Shown: positions 14,825 to 22,939 of the stretch, piece by piece
How positions within the stretch are numbered: the stretch's first letter is position 1
Layout of the letters: the number at the start of each line of letters is the position of its first letter
Assembly (NCBI GenBank): GCA_903888625.1
Contig: CAISUD010000003.1
Location: 1 to 37,484 of the forward strand
From: an uncultured bacterium
GTDB taxonomy: Bacteria; Patescibacteriota; Minisyncoccia; Phycocordibacterales; UBA9973
Length of the DNA: 37,484 nt
Reading direction: 5' to 3'
The notes under the pieces: model-generated
Databases searched by the model: none
Told to the model about the DNA's origin: nothing
The model's input: the letters and a program-made list of their open reading frames with translations, nothing else
Made by a program: the position numbers and the translations under genes

Positions 14825-14890
14825 CCCGTTAGAAATTATATACATTAACAATTCTTGATAATATCCCAATTAGTAAATTTCTAACGGGAT
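14823..14890. repeat. Inverted-repeat element family 1, copy c
   Basis: 15-bp perfect arms atcccgttagaaatt (14823-14837) and complement (14876-14890), interior 38 bp. On the minus strand it ends in cgggATG, the likely start of the downstream gene, with TATAAT 10 nt before that ATG. Confidence 0.85.
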
Positions 14891-14905
14891 TAAACATAAA
14901 TACAA

Positions 14906-15280
14906 TTAGTATTGAACAGTAGGAATTTGACCAGATTGCAATTGGTTACTTGTTCCGTTAGTGCCAAGAGTAGTTGTAACAATATTTACTAACCCCCAAA
15001 GAGCTACAATAACGACTAAACCAATTATGCCATAAATCATATGACTTTTGGCATTCTTTTTTGCTTCCTCACTACTTGAAATAACAAATTGGATAACTCC
15101 CCAGATGAAATAAACAACTGCTAAAATAATCATCACTGGGATAAGAATATTTAAAATATTCCCAATCTTACAAATAAGGGCTTCAATCCCACCAGTTGGT
15201 GCAGAATCACAGCCAGCTGCTAAAGCTAAAAATGGTGCAAATGCAATTAAACCCGACAAAACTAATTTCTTTTTTAACAT
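14906..15280 (-). CDS. TrbC/VirB2-like small membrane protein (paralogue 2)
   Basis: A 124-residue protein with a clear signal peptide (KKKLVLSGLIAFAPFLALAAG), two cysteines likely disulfide-linked outside the membrane (GCDSA and LICKIG), two membrane helices, and the shared loop VISSSEEAKKNAKSHMIYGIIG. The tail is hydrophilic (QLQSGQIPTVQY). The start MLKKK is chosen over an upstream ATC/ATG extension (to 15367) because it yields a normal signal peptide. Function by family: pilin-like subunit or channel component of a type IV secretion-like or surface apparatus. Confidence 0.8.
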   Translation of the reverse strand: MLKKKLVLSGLIAFAPFLALAAGCDSAPTGGIEALICKIGNILNILIPVMIILAVVYFIWGVIQFVISSSEEAKKNAKSHMIYGIIGLVVIVALWGLVNIVTTTLGTNGTSNQLQSGQIPTVQY

Positions 15281-15343
15281 AAAATTTTTACTTACTAATA
15301 AATAATAATTCGACGACTTATAATAATATTCACTAATTATAAC

Positions 15344-15423
15344 ATCCCGTACGAAAATTACAATCAAGTTTATCCACAGTACACAATAAAACTAAATAAA
15401 ACAATTCAATTTTCGTTCGGGAT
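15344..15423. repeat. Inverted-repeat element family 1, copy d
   Basis: 16-bp arms (atcccgtacgaaaatt at 15344-15359; complement at 15408-15423, one mismatch). It lies in the gap between two pilin-like genes. Confidence 0.75.
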
Positions 15424-15447
15424 AACAACAAAATACATGGCAAGCAA

Positions 15448-15840
15448 CTACTTAGTCGCTGTCAACGGGATACCACCATTAATACCAAAGGTATTTGTCA
15501 CGATATGGACCAACCCCCAGACTGATACCATTACTGCTAATGCTATTATTCCCCAAATCATAAACATTCTACCTTCAGCTTTCTTTTTTTCTTCACTGCT
15601 ATTTATCACGTATTGTACTACTCCCCAAATAAACATTGCTAAGGCTAAAGTAAAAATGAGTGGAATCACTGAACTAGAAATCAAACAAATAACATACTTG
15701 ATCAAAGTTGATAAGGTTGCTCCACTTGAAACAAAAGTACACCCGACGGCGGTTGTGGTAGTAGCAGCTAAAGAAACAATAGGTGAAATACTTCCAAATA
15801 AAACAATAACTCCAATAATATATTTTCTAAAATTTTTCAT
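15448..15840 (-). CDS. TrbC/VirB2-like small membrane protein (paralogue 3)
   Basis: A 130-residue protein with signal peptide (residues about 7-25, ending SLAA), two cysteines (VGCTF, VICLI), two membrane helices and the shared loop VINSSEEKKKAEGRMFMIWGIIA. The W-G-L-V-H-I-V-T-N-T-(F/L)-G ending closely matches paralogue 2 (WGLVNIVTTTLG). It lies 4 bp after the stop of the preceding gene, so it is co-transcribed with it. Confidence 0.8.
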   Translation of the reverse strand: MKNFRKYIIGVIVLFGSISPIVSLAATTTTAVGCTFVSSGATLSTLIKYVICLISSSVIPLIFTLALAMFIWGVVQYVINSSEEKKKAEGRMFMIWGIIALAVMVSVWGLVHIVTNTFGINGGIPLTATK

Positions 15841-15844
15841 AATT

Positions 15845-16210
15845 TTACAGTGCCAAAACTGTATTTGATATTAATTGAGCGATTGCCCACGACCCTAGCA
15901 ATATCGCTGCTCCGATTAAACTATAAGTGATAGCTTTTTTGGCTGTTTTTAATTTTTCGGTATTCCCCTGTGCTGTCACAAATAAAAATCCAGAATAAAT
16001 AATAGCCAGAGCAATGATCGGAATCCCGATTTTTATAACTCCAATCAAAATTGTTTTTATAAAGCCATCAACTGTAGTAATGCTTGGAATTGGATTATTA
16101 ATTTTTGTTGTAGAATTAATTGGCTGCACCCCTTGTGCAAAAGATAAAACTGGTAAAAAAACAATTGCTAATAAAGCTAGAGTAACAAAACTTTTTTTAA
16201 TAAATTTCAT
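15845..16210 (-). CDS. TrbC/VirB2-like small membrane protein (paralogue 4)
   Basis: A 121-residue protein with signal peptide (MKFIKKSFVTLALLAIVFLPVLSFAQ) and two membrane helices around the loop FVTAQGNTEKLKTAKKAITYSLIGAAILLGSWAIAQLI. This variant (GN-x-EKL-x-x-AKK) is the classical TrbC/VirB2-like form and matches the C-terminus of the next gene rather than paralogues 1-3. The start is set by TATAAT (complement of 16217-16222) 6 nt before the ATG; longer forms run into the upstream gene's 3' end. Confidence 0.8.
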   Translation of the reverse strand: MKFIKKSFVTLALLAIVFLPVLSFAQGVQPINSTTKINNPIPSITTVDGFIKTILIGVIKIGIPIIALAIIYSGFLFVTAQGNTEKLKTAKKAITYSLIGAAILLGSWAIAQLISNTVLAL

Positions 16211-16233
16211 ACAATAATTATACATCATTAATA

Positions 16234-17349
16234 TTAAAAACCAAAATAAGTGGCATCGGTATAGCCAACTATTGCCAGGACTGCATGCACAATAAGCCAA
16301 GCAGCAACAGCAATAATAAGCCCGATTACAACATTGGTAAATATTTTTTTAGCTTTAGTTAATTTGGAGGTCTCCCCACCGGCTGTCAGAAGCTCGAAGC
16401 CAGCATAAACAAACATAATAGCTGCAATCGGCACTAGTAATCTAAATAAAATAAAATTAACTACATTATTTATTAAAGTCATTAAAAACCCCCAACCATT
16501 TGCCCCATCACAAGGAGTGTTATTAGCTACCGTGCCACAGGGAATTAGTTTTTTAGAATCAGTAGTGACTGTTGTTCCAGAACCAGAGGAATTTGTAGTT
16601 GTAGCAGTATTTTGAGAATTATTTGTATCAACTAAATTATAGTAAGATGTTATAACCGGAAAAACAGCCTTTACTACTCCAGAATTTGCATCATTCGTTG
16701 TAGTTGCTCCATCAACTTTAAAAAAGTTTGCTGGTATTCCTTCTAACGTATAACCTTGTGTGGGAGCAAGAGTAATTGTCGCAGTATATGAAATACCAGA
16801 GACAAAAGTATCCCCAATTGTATTCCAAGAAATTGTGCCTGTATATTGTTCATTACCAGACAATACAGTTGATGGTGATGTGTCAGCTACCGGAGCAGAT
16901 ATTCCAATGATACTTGGCTGGTTAATTGTAGTAAACGTTTTAAAAGTATTATCTTGACCTAAAGTAAAAGTTCCATTACTACTCATCATTCTAACTCTAA
17001 AATGATATGTTTTCCCTGGAGCTAATGGACTTTGACCAATAGGTGGAATATCAACACTCACTGAAATATCTCCATTGCTTGAAGTATTTTGAATAACAAT
17101 ATAATGATCAACTTTGTCATAAATTGAATTAACATCAAAATTTGGATTATCTGTATATTGAAAAGAAATATTCGCATTTAAATCTCCACCAGTATTTACA
17201 ACAGCATTTAAAGTCGCAGATGTTCCTGTAATGTCTGTAGCATCTCCTGTTTCAGCTTTTAAAACAGGAGTCTGTGCCAAAGAAATTCTCGGTAAAACAA
17301 AAATAGACAAGATTAGGAAGGCGATAAAAAATTTTGATATTTTTTTCAT
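16234..17349 (-). CDS. Fn3-like domains fused to a TrbC/VirB2-like membrane module
   Basis: A 371-residue protein: signal peptide (1-25), a fibronectin-type-III-like domain (about 28-135, with ATDITGTSATLNAVVNTGG and GKTYHFRVRM, the usual Fn3 landmarks), a second beta-rich region (about 140-245), a Ser/Thr linker, then two membrane helices with FELLTAGGETSKLTKAKKIFTNVVIGLIIAVAAWLIVHAVLAIVG. The C-terminus is homologous to the small pilin-like neighbours, so this is an adhesin-like ectodomain carried on a pilin-like anchor. Two cysteines (PCGTV, PCDGA) precede the first helix. It begins 1 bp from the stop of the solute-binding-protein gene. Confidence 0.75.
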   Translation of the reverse strand: MKKISKFFIAFLILSIFVLPRISLAQTPVLKAETGDATDITGTSATLNAVVNTGGDLNANISFQYTDNPNFDVNSIYDKVDHYIVIQNTSSNGDISVSVDIPPIGQSPLAPGKTYHFRVRMMSSNGTFTLGQDNTFKTFTTINQPSIIGISAPVADTSPSTVLSGNEQYTGTISWNTIGDTFVSGISYTATITLAPTQGYTLEGIPANFFKVDGATTTNDANSGVVKAVFPVITSYYNLVDTNNSQNTATTTNSSGSGTTVTTDSKKLIPCGTVANNTPCDGANGWGFLMTLINNVVNFILFRLLVPIAAIMFVYAGFELLTAGGETSKLTKAKKIFTNVVIGLIIAVAAWLIVHAVLAIVGYTDATYFGF

Positions 17350-17350
17350 A

Positions 17351-18664
17351 TTATTGACTAGTATTATATTGATTTAATAATAAAGATAATTTTGAATTAG
17401 CATCTTGCACTGCATTATAAACTTCCATATTACCAGATAAAACATTTTCTACCATTGTTTGGAAAATATTATTACTATCCTTTGGTGATGGATCCAACCA
17501 ACTTTTAGCATATAAAGCTGAACCATAGAAAATCGGAGAAAAGGCATCAGTTTGTTTTACCGCTAAAAGATCTCGTCTGGCTGGAGGCAAAGCAAGAGCT
17601 TTCGCAAATTCTGAAGCAAAATCACCAGTCGCCATCAAGCTCGCCGCCGTCACTGCTGTATTTAAATTTTTTGAAAAAGCTGAAATTGCAATACCAGTGA
17701 CCCTAGCCGAAGTAAGTTTAAAATTAGCATCTTTGGTTTGTGGAATTGGAGCGACAGAAAAATCTAAATTTGGATTTTTCTTTACAATATCTGGAAGTTC
17801 GCTGGCAAAACCAAAATAAATTCCTAAATTATTGGCACTAAAAAAATCTTGAGAATTAGATAAAGATTTATTCCAAGAATAAATAGTGTTTAGTGGGTCA
17901 GCAAAATTACTATAAAAAGTTAAAGCAGAACTCAAATCAATACTACTATAGCCAGCATTGTCAGATAAAGTTGAATAATATGAATTATTTTTTTCAGCAA
18001 TAATTGGATTCCCAGCTTGCATAAATAAAGTTACCAAAATATCTTTAGCATTAGAAATATTTGAAAATTGACCGAGAGCAACAGCACTTTTTGTAATTTG
18101 ATTGTTAGTATTTTTTTTATTCAAAAGTGGAACTAAACTAGAAAAATCATCCCAAGATTTCGGTGGAGATACAATATTATTTGCATCAAACATACTACGA
18201 TTGTAATACATCACAAGTGGGTCAATCGTCAGTGGAAAAGCTAAAATCCCATTTGAATTTAAAAACACTTCTCCTGCCCCAGCAAAAGTAGTTTTGAAAG
18301 AGGCAAGTGGATAGCTTTGATATGGAATTGTATAAATTTTATTTGAATAATGATAAGCTAAATCATCTGGTAAAAGAAACATGTCGGGACCAGTGCCAGA
18401 AGCCAGTGCCTCAAGTAAATCTTGGTCAAAAGTATCTGCATCTTTCTGCACATATTTTACGGTAAAACCTGTATTCACACGATTAAAGTCATCCAAGGCT
18501 GTTGAAATATTTGCCAAGCTGACAGTTCCCCACAAAACAACAGTACCACTAGCACCATTTGTACCCCCAGAACTCCCAAGTGGGATTGCTCCAGAAAAAA
18601 CCAAAAGACCAAAAACCCCAGCAGCGATGAATACTATTAAAATGATTATTTGAAAATTCTTCAT
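17351..18664 (-). CDS. Family 1 extracellular solute-binding protein
   Basis: A 437-residue periplasmic-binding-protein-fold protein of the sugar ABC-transporter type. It has an N-terminal membrane anchor (about 5-26) without a lipobox Cys, a Gly/Ser linker, then VVLWGTV...FNRVNTGFTVKYVQ, GTGPDMFLLPDD, IDPLVMYYNRSMFD, WDDFSSLVPLL and ARVTGIAISAFSK, typical of family 1. No ABC permease or ATPase lies in the window. Its setting beside pilin-like genes suggests recognition or adhesion rather than ordinary import, but this is inference. Confidence 0.85.
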   Translation of the reverse strand: MKNFQIIILIVFIAAGVFGLLVFSGAIPLGSSGGTNGASGTVVLWGTVSLANISTALDDFNRVNTGFTVKYVQKDADTFDQDLLEALASGTGPDMFLLPDDLAYHYSNKIYTIPYQSYPLASFKTTFAGAGEVFLNSNGILAFPLTIDPLVMYYNRSMFDANNIVSPPKSWDDFSSLVPLLNKKNTNNQITKSAVALGQFSNISNAKDILVTLFMQAGNPIIAEKNNSYYSTLSDNAGYSSIDLSSALTFYSNFADPLNTIYSWNKSLSNSQDFFSANNLGIYFGFASELPDIVKKNPNLDFSVAPIPQTKDANFKLTSARVTGIAISAFSKNLNTAVTAASLMATGDFASEFAKALALPPARRDLLAVKQTDAFSPIFYGSALYAKSWLDPSPKDSNNIFQTMVENVLSGNMEVYNAVQDANSKLSLLLNQYNTSQ

Positions 18665-18696
18665 TGATTTTGCGAAACTATGTCACGCAACCGTCC

Positions 18697-19230
18697 TTAT
18701 GGCGCGACGCTTCCCTTTTTAAATATCATACCATAATGATGCTCCGAAACGTTAATTTCTTTTTCTAGAATAAAACCTCTAGCCTTAAAAACCTCTTCGG
18801 CTTTTTCCTTTGGGACAATTTTTCTTAAATTTGAATGAATAGACGAGGCGTCAGACCAATCAACTAATAGAACTTTCCCAGTCATTTTTAAAATTCTTTT
18901 TATTTCCTCAATAAATCTGTCTTTATTTTCAATTTGAAAAAGAATGTTGGAAGCAATTACTCTATCTACGGTTTCATCCCCTAAAAGTGTCCCTCCGATT
19001 TTTTCAACATTTCCTAAAAAACAATTTACATTATTGAAACCTTTTTCTTTAATTTTATTTTTAATAACATTTACAAAGTCTGCTTGAATTTCAATAGCAT
19101 AAACCTTTCCTTGGGGCACCATCTCGGCTGCTGCTAATGTATAAAAACCAGTTCCCGCTCCTAAATCTGCCACTACCATATTTTCCCATAAACCGAATTG
19201 TTTTAAATTTTTTACCGGGTCAGTGAACAT
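18697..19230 (-). CDS. Class I SAM-dependent methyltransferase
   Basis: A 177-residue protein with the Rossmann-like methyltransferase motifs: VADLGAGTGFYT (motif I, about 20-31), VYAIEIQ (motif II acidic residue binding ribose, about 43-49), VIASNILFQIENKDRFIEEIKRILKMTGKVLLVDW. It resembles the UbiE/Methyltransf_25 group; the substrate is unknown. It is slightly short, lacking a substrate-specific cap. TATAAT (complement of 19237-19242, with a TGT extension) lies 6 nt before the ATG, so it likely has its own leaderless promoter, 33 bp after gyrA. Confidence 0.85.
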   Translation of the reverse strand: MFTDPVKNLKQFGLWENMVVADLGAGTGFYTLAAAEMVPQGKVYAIEIQADFVNVIKNKIKEKGFNNVNCFLGNVEKIGGTLLGDETVDRVIASNILFQIENKDRFIEEIKRILKMTGKVLLVDWSDASSIHSNLRKIVPKEKAEEVFKARGFILEKEINVSEHHYGMIFKKGSVAP

Positions 19231-19236
19231 AGATAT

Positions 19237-19242
19237 ATTATA
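19237..19242 (-). promoter_or_regulatory. Extended -10 of the methyltransferase gene
   Basis: TGT-TATAAT ending 6 nt before ATG 19230. The -35 position has no good match, as is common for extended -10 promoters. Confidence 0.5.
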
Positions 19243-19263
19243 ACATTTTTATTATTAGAAACT

Positions 19264-21729
19264 CTACACACAAGCAAGTGAGGCAATGCCGTCGCCGGAT
19301 CTGAGACGCATAATGGTAACACCTTGGGTTTGACGGCCAAGAGATGGAATGTCTTTCAAGGCCGTACGGATAACTTGACCTTTTTTAGACATCGCGATCA
19401 ATTCTTCTTCACCACCCGTCACAACTTTGGCTACGATCAATTTACCAGTTTTTGGAGTAACCTTTGCAGTTTTAATTCCTGAACCACCACGTTTTTGAAC
19501 TTTATATTCTTTTAAATTGGTCTTTTTACCAAAACCATTAGCGCTCATTGTCAAAAAAGCTCCATCCTTACTGAAATCCTTCTTTATGACATCAACGCTA
19601 ATAACTTCATCACTTTTTGAAAGTTTTATACCTCGGACACCTCCGGCTGTACGTCCCATTTCTCTGATATCACCTTCTTTAAATCTGATAGATTGGCCAC
19701 CGGAAGTTGCAATCATAACTTCATCCCCTTTCTCGGTAATTAAAGCAGAAACTAATTGATCGCCTTTATCCAAACGAATAGAAATAATTCCACTCCTGCG
19801 GACATCTTTGAAACTCTCCCCCGACATCTTTTTAGTTGTACCATTTTTTGTAACCAACATTAAAGAAACAGGAGTTTTTTTGATTTCTTTTGGCATCGAC
19901 AATATTGAAGTAACTTTTTCATCACCTGAAAGTGACAAAAAATTCATGATAGATTTCCCTTTGGTAGCTCTACGTCCTTCTGGAATATCATACATTTTCA
20001 TTTGATAGGCTTTACCCAAATTAGTAAAAAAGAGTAAATCACTATGAGTAGAACCAGAAACTAGCATAGTCACAAAATCTTCTTCTTTAGTTTCTAAATC
20101 AACAACCCCAACTCCACCACGTTTCTGGGCTCGATATTCACCAGGATCAGTACGCTTAACATAACCTCCAGCCGTAAAGACTAACATAGTTTCTTTCTCT
20201 GGAATTAAATCTTCATCAGAAATTTCTTTAACTCCACCCTTGATAATCTTAGTTCGACGTTCATCACTGTATTTTTCTCGAATTTCAATAAGCTCATCGG
20301 AAATAACTTTCAACATTTTCTTTGGACTAGCAAGCAATTCTTTAATGGCCTTGATAAATGCTTGACGTTCTTTTAATTCTTCTTCAATTAATTTACGTTC
20401 TAAACCAGCCAACTTTTGTAATTTCATTTCCAAAATTGCTACAGCTTGTAAATCTGAAAACTTAAATTCTTTCATCAAATTTATTTTTGCTGTCGGGCCA
20501 TCTTTGGAGCCACGAATTGTTTTGATTACTTTATCAATAAAGTCCAGTGCTTTTTTCAAACCTAGCAATATATGTTCACGTTCTTCAGCACGACGCAATT
20601 CATATAAAGACCTTCTTTTGACTACTTCTTTTCGATGGGCAATAAATTCATTTAAAATAGATTTTAAGGAAAGAGTTTGTGGAACTCCATCAACGAGTGC
20701 CACCATATTAAAATTAAAATTTTGTTCAAGTTGCGTATTGCGATAAATATAATTCAAAACTTTTTCTGGATGAGCACCATTTTTTAAATCAATTACCACT
20801 CGAATATCTTTGGTTGATTCATCTCGTAAGCCTTTGATACCATCAATCTTTTTTTCTTGCACGAGTTCAGCAATCGCCATTATTAAATTTGCTTTATTTA
20901 CTCGAAATGGAATTGAGGTAATAATAATTTGAAACATTCCACCTTTGGTTTCAATAATTTCTGCTTCACCTCGACAAACAACTCCACCTCGGCCAGAAGA
21001 ATAAGCATGCAACATATCTTTGGACCCATAAGCAATTCCCCCAGTAGGAAAATCTGGACCTTTAATAAATTCGAGTAAATCTTCAGTCGTAGCCTCCGGA
21101 TCATTTATTAAACAAATACAAGCATCGATAACTTCCCCCAGATTGTGAGAAGGGATATTGGTTGCCATTCCTACAGCAATACCGAGAGTACCGTTTAAAA
21201 GTAACGTGGGCACTCTGGCTGGCAAGACTATTGGTTCCTTTCGTGTCTGATCGTAGTTTGGTCGAAAATCCACTGTTTCTTTTTCTAAATCACTTAAAAG
21301 CTCGTTAGAAATTTTAGACATTTTTGCCTCAGTATAACGCATCGCAGCAGGGTTATCGCCATCAATAGAACCAAAGTTCCCTTGTCCAATTACAAGTGGA
21401 TAACGATAAGAAAATTCTTGAGCCATACCTACCATAGAATCATACACAGCAGTATCACCATGAGGATGATATTTTCCCAAAACATCTCCGACAATTGCAG
21501 CAGATTTTCGAAAACGAGCCGAAGAAGTAAGTCCCATTTCATTCATTCCAAATAATATTCTACGATGCACTGGTTTTAAGCCATCTCGGACATCTGGCAA
21601 AGCTCGCGCAGTAATAACTGACATTGCATATGCCAGATATGATTCTTTCATTTCTGGAACAATGTCTATTGTCACAATTCCATCTGTTCGTACTTTTTTT
21701 TCTTCAGGTTCGATTTCTTTTTTTGCCAT
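19264..21729 (-). CDS. gyrA: DNA gyrase subunit A
   Basis: An 821-residue type IIA topoisomerase subunit that cuts and rejoins DNA while GyrB supplies ATP energy. The breakage-reunion domain has [16 protein letters not shown] (43-58), [13 protein letters not shown] (85-97) and the DNA-linked Tyr132 in [10 protein letters not shown]. At the quinolone-relevant positions it carries Thr93 (Ser83 in E. coli) and Asp97. A coiled-coil region and the C-terminal beta-pinwheel follow, with a GyrA-box-like QKRGGVG near 533-539 and a second QKRGGSG. The Gly-Val-Gly ending deviates from the usual basic residue. gyrB is not in the window. Confidence 0.95.
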   Translation of the reverse strand: MAKKEIEPEEKKVRTDGIVTIDIVPEMKESYLAYAMSVITARALPDVRDGLKPVHRRILFGMNEMGLTSSARFRKSAAIVGDVLGKYHPHGDTAVYDSMVGMAQEFSYRYPLVIGQGNFGSIDGDNPAAMRYTEAKMSKISNELLSDLEKETVDFRPNYDQTRKEPIVLPARVPTLLLNGTLGIAVGMATNIPSHNLGEVIDACICLINDPEATTEDLLEFIKGPDFPTGGIAYGSKDMLHAYSSGRGGVVCRGEAEIIETKGGMFQIIITSIPFRVNKANLIMAIAELVQEKKIDGIKGLRDESTKDIRVVIDLKNGAHPEKVLNYIYRNTQLEQNFNFNMVALVDGVPQTLSLKSILNEFIAHRKEVVKRRSLYELRRAEEREHILLGLKKALDFIDKVIKTIRGSKDGPTAKINLMKEFKFSDLQAVAILEMKLQKLAGLERKLIEEELKERQAFIKAIKELLASPKKMLKVISDELIEIREKYSDERRTKIIKGGVKEISDEDLIPEKETMLVFTAGGYVKRTDPGEYRAQKRGGVGVVDLETKEEDFVTMLVSGSTHSDLLFFTNLGKAYQMKMYDIPEGRRATKGKSIMNFLSLSGDEKVTSILSMPKEIKKTPVSLMLVTKNGTTKKMSGESFKDVRRSGIISIRLDKGDQLVSALITEKGDEVMIATSGGQSIRFKEGDIREMGRTAGGVRGIKLSKSDEVISVDVIKKDFSKDGAFLTMSANGFGKKTNLKEYKVQKRGGSGIKTAKVTPKTGKLIVAKVVTGGEEELIAMSKKGQVIRTALKDIPSLGRQTQGVTIMRLRSGDGIASLACV

Positions 21730-21759
21730 TTTTAAAATTAATTATAAATAAAATTTTTG

Positions 21760-21993
21760 TTAATTTTGACCGGAAACACCTTTATAACCACCGACAATAT
21801 TATCTTTCAAAACTGAAAATGGTTGCAAGTCTTGTTTCATTTTTATTTTAGTATCTGGACTCGCAATACTTTTACCAAGTGAATATGTCCAAAGGATAAT
21901 CATAATAATCGCCACAATCACAATTGTAATATGCAAAATATGTCGACGATGCTCTTCTGGTTGTTTTCTCAAATGGTGAATTATTTTTCTCAT
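21760..21993 (-). CDS. Small single-pass membrane protein
   Basis: A 77-residue protein with a basic His/Arg-rich start (KIIHHLRKQPEEHRRHI), one membrane helix (about 22-42) and a short hydrophilic tail. I do not recognise it. It lies 30 bp before gyrA and 20 bp after the metallo-beta-lactamase-fold gene, so it is probably part of that transcript. The composition and coding-like spacing support a real gene. Confidence 0.65.
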   Translation of the reverse strand: MRKIIHHLRKQPEEHRRHILHITIVIVAIIMIILWTYSLGKSIASPDTKIKMKQDLQPFSVLKDNIVGGYKGVSGQN

Positions 21994-22013
21994 ATATTTT
22001 ATAAAAAATTAAT

Positions 22014-22646
22014 TTATAAACTTTTTAAAACTACAACTTCTCCTTCTTTACCATCTAAATCCTTTCTTTTTAAAGTTAATTTGTCTACGACTTCAGCTTT
22101 TTCTTCTCCAATTTCCTTCAAGAATAATTTTAAGGATGCTGGATCATAATCCATTGGAATAATCATTTTTGGTTCAAGTGAAGATGCTAGTTTGGCGGCT
22201 TGCTTGGCATCTATCAAACCAACATTACTACCTCCAACTGGCACAAATAAAATATCTGGTCCATCTATTGCCTCCCAGGCTTCTTTAGAAATTTCTACAT
22301 CCGACATGGCACCCAAGAAAACTATATTAATATTATCTACCGAAAGTTGATAAATAGTATTGATATATTTTTTATTGGAAAGGAGTGCATTAGACATAAC
22401 TCCTTTTATAAAAATATCTTTCACTTCATAATCTCCAGGGCCGGTAACTAAAAAAGGCTCTCTATCACCATGAGAAAGTTGCTCGACTCCATTGTAATCT
22501 GGATGATTGGTAGTAACAAGAGCGATATCCGAACCAAACTTAGCAGTAATGCCTGTTTTAGAACTCTTACTGACTGGATTAAAAGCCAAAACCATCTCCC
22601 CTTGCCCAATCTTAAAAAATTGTTTCCCAAAATATGAAATAATCAT
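22014..22646 (-). CDS. Metallo-beta-lactamase-fold protein with degraded metal site
   Basis: A 210-residue protein of the UlaG/YtkL-like branch of the metallo-beta-lactamase fold. The overall order of strands and loops is kept (ISYFG.FFKIGQG, LVTTNHPDYNGVEQL, FLVTGPGDYEV, NIVFLGAMSDV, FVPVGG, MIIPMDYD). The metal motif HxHxDH reads NHPDYN, the later Asp region reads GAMSD, and the usual final His of I-P-x-H reads IPMD. It is therefore probably not a metal hydrolase; a binding or structural role is likely. It has a leaderless promoter and leads the 77-residue gene and gyrA. Confidence 0.75.
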   Translation of the reverse strand: MIISYFGKQFFKIGQGEMVLAFNPVSKSSKTGITAKFGSDIALVTTNHPDYNGVEQLSHGDREPFLVTGPGDYEVKDIFIKGVMSNALLSNKKYINTIYQLSVDNINIVFLGAMSDVEISKEAWEAIDGPDILFVPVGGSNVGLIDAKQAAKLASSLEPKMIIPMDYDPASLKLFLKEIGEEKAEVVDKLTLKRKDLDGKEGEVVVLKSL

Positions 22647-22653
22647 TATCTAT

Positions 22654-22682
22654 ATTATAGCAATAAGTGAGGAGCAAAGCAA
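22654..22682 (-). promoter_or_regulatory. Promoter of the metallo-beta-lactamase-fold/gyrA run, leaderless type
   Basis: TTGCTT (complement of 22677-22682), 17-bp spacer, TGC-TATAAT (hexamer 22654-22659), 7 nt before ATG 22646. Confidence 0.6.
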
Positions 22683-22782
22683 AAGCATTTTTTGCTTTTA
22701 TTTTGTCCGAACACCATTGCTATATGGTACTCCATATATCAAAATTTCTTTAAAAAAGAAACAAAAAATACACTAAATTCCC

Positions 22783-22810
22783 TTGCATTTTTTATTAATT
22801 ATAGTAAGAT
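22783..22810 (+). promoter_or_regulatory. Promoter of the S1-protein gene
   Basis: TTGCAT (22783-22788), 16-bp spacer, TAAGAT (22805-22810). It would yield a leader of roughly 120 nt, unlike the leaderless genes. Confidence 0.45.
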
Positions 22811-22857
22811 ACTAATACAAGCGAATATTTATTATTACGGGATTTTAGGTTAACACT

Positions 22858-22906
22858 TCACCTCTCTTGGTGGAACGCCTAAGCCATAAATCCACCGTAT
22901 GGTGGA
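22858..22906 (+). promoter_or_regulatory. Leader with alternative hairpins before the S1-protein gene
   Basis: Four short complementary blocks in order: tcacc (22858-22862), ggtgga (22869-22874), tccacc (22891-22896), ggtgga (22901-22906). Blocks 1-2, 2-3 and 3-4 can each pair, the layout of an attenuator or translational switch. The last hairpin has a 4-nt loop and is followed by an AT-rich stretch. No SD precedes the ATG. Confidence 0.4.
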
Positions 22907-22939
22907 ATTTTAGTTTTAATTCGCTCGACAAATATTATT

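Noticed and set aside
15370-15378. A perfect DnaA-box consensus (ttatccaca)
   Set aside because: Only one box, no cluster, no AT-rich unwinding region with dnaA or dnaN nearby; it lies in the interior of an inverted-repeat element. Not evidence of an origin.
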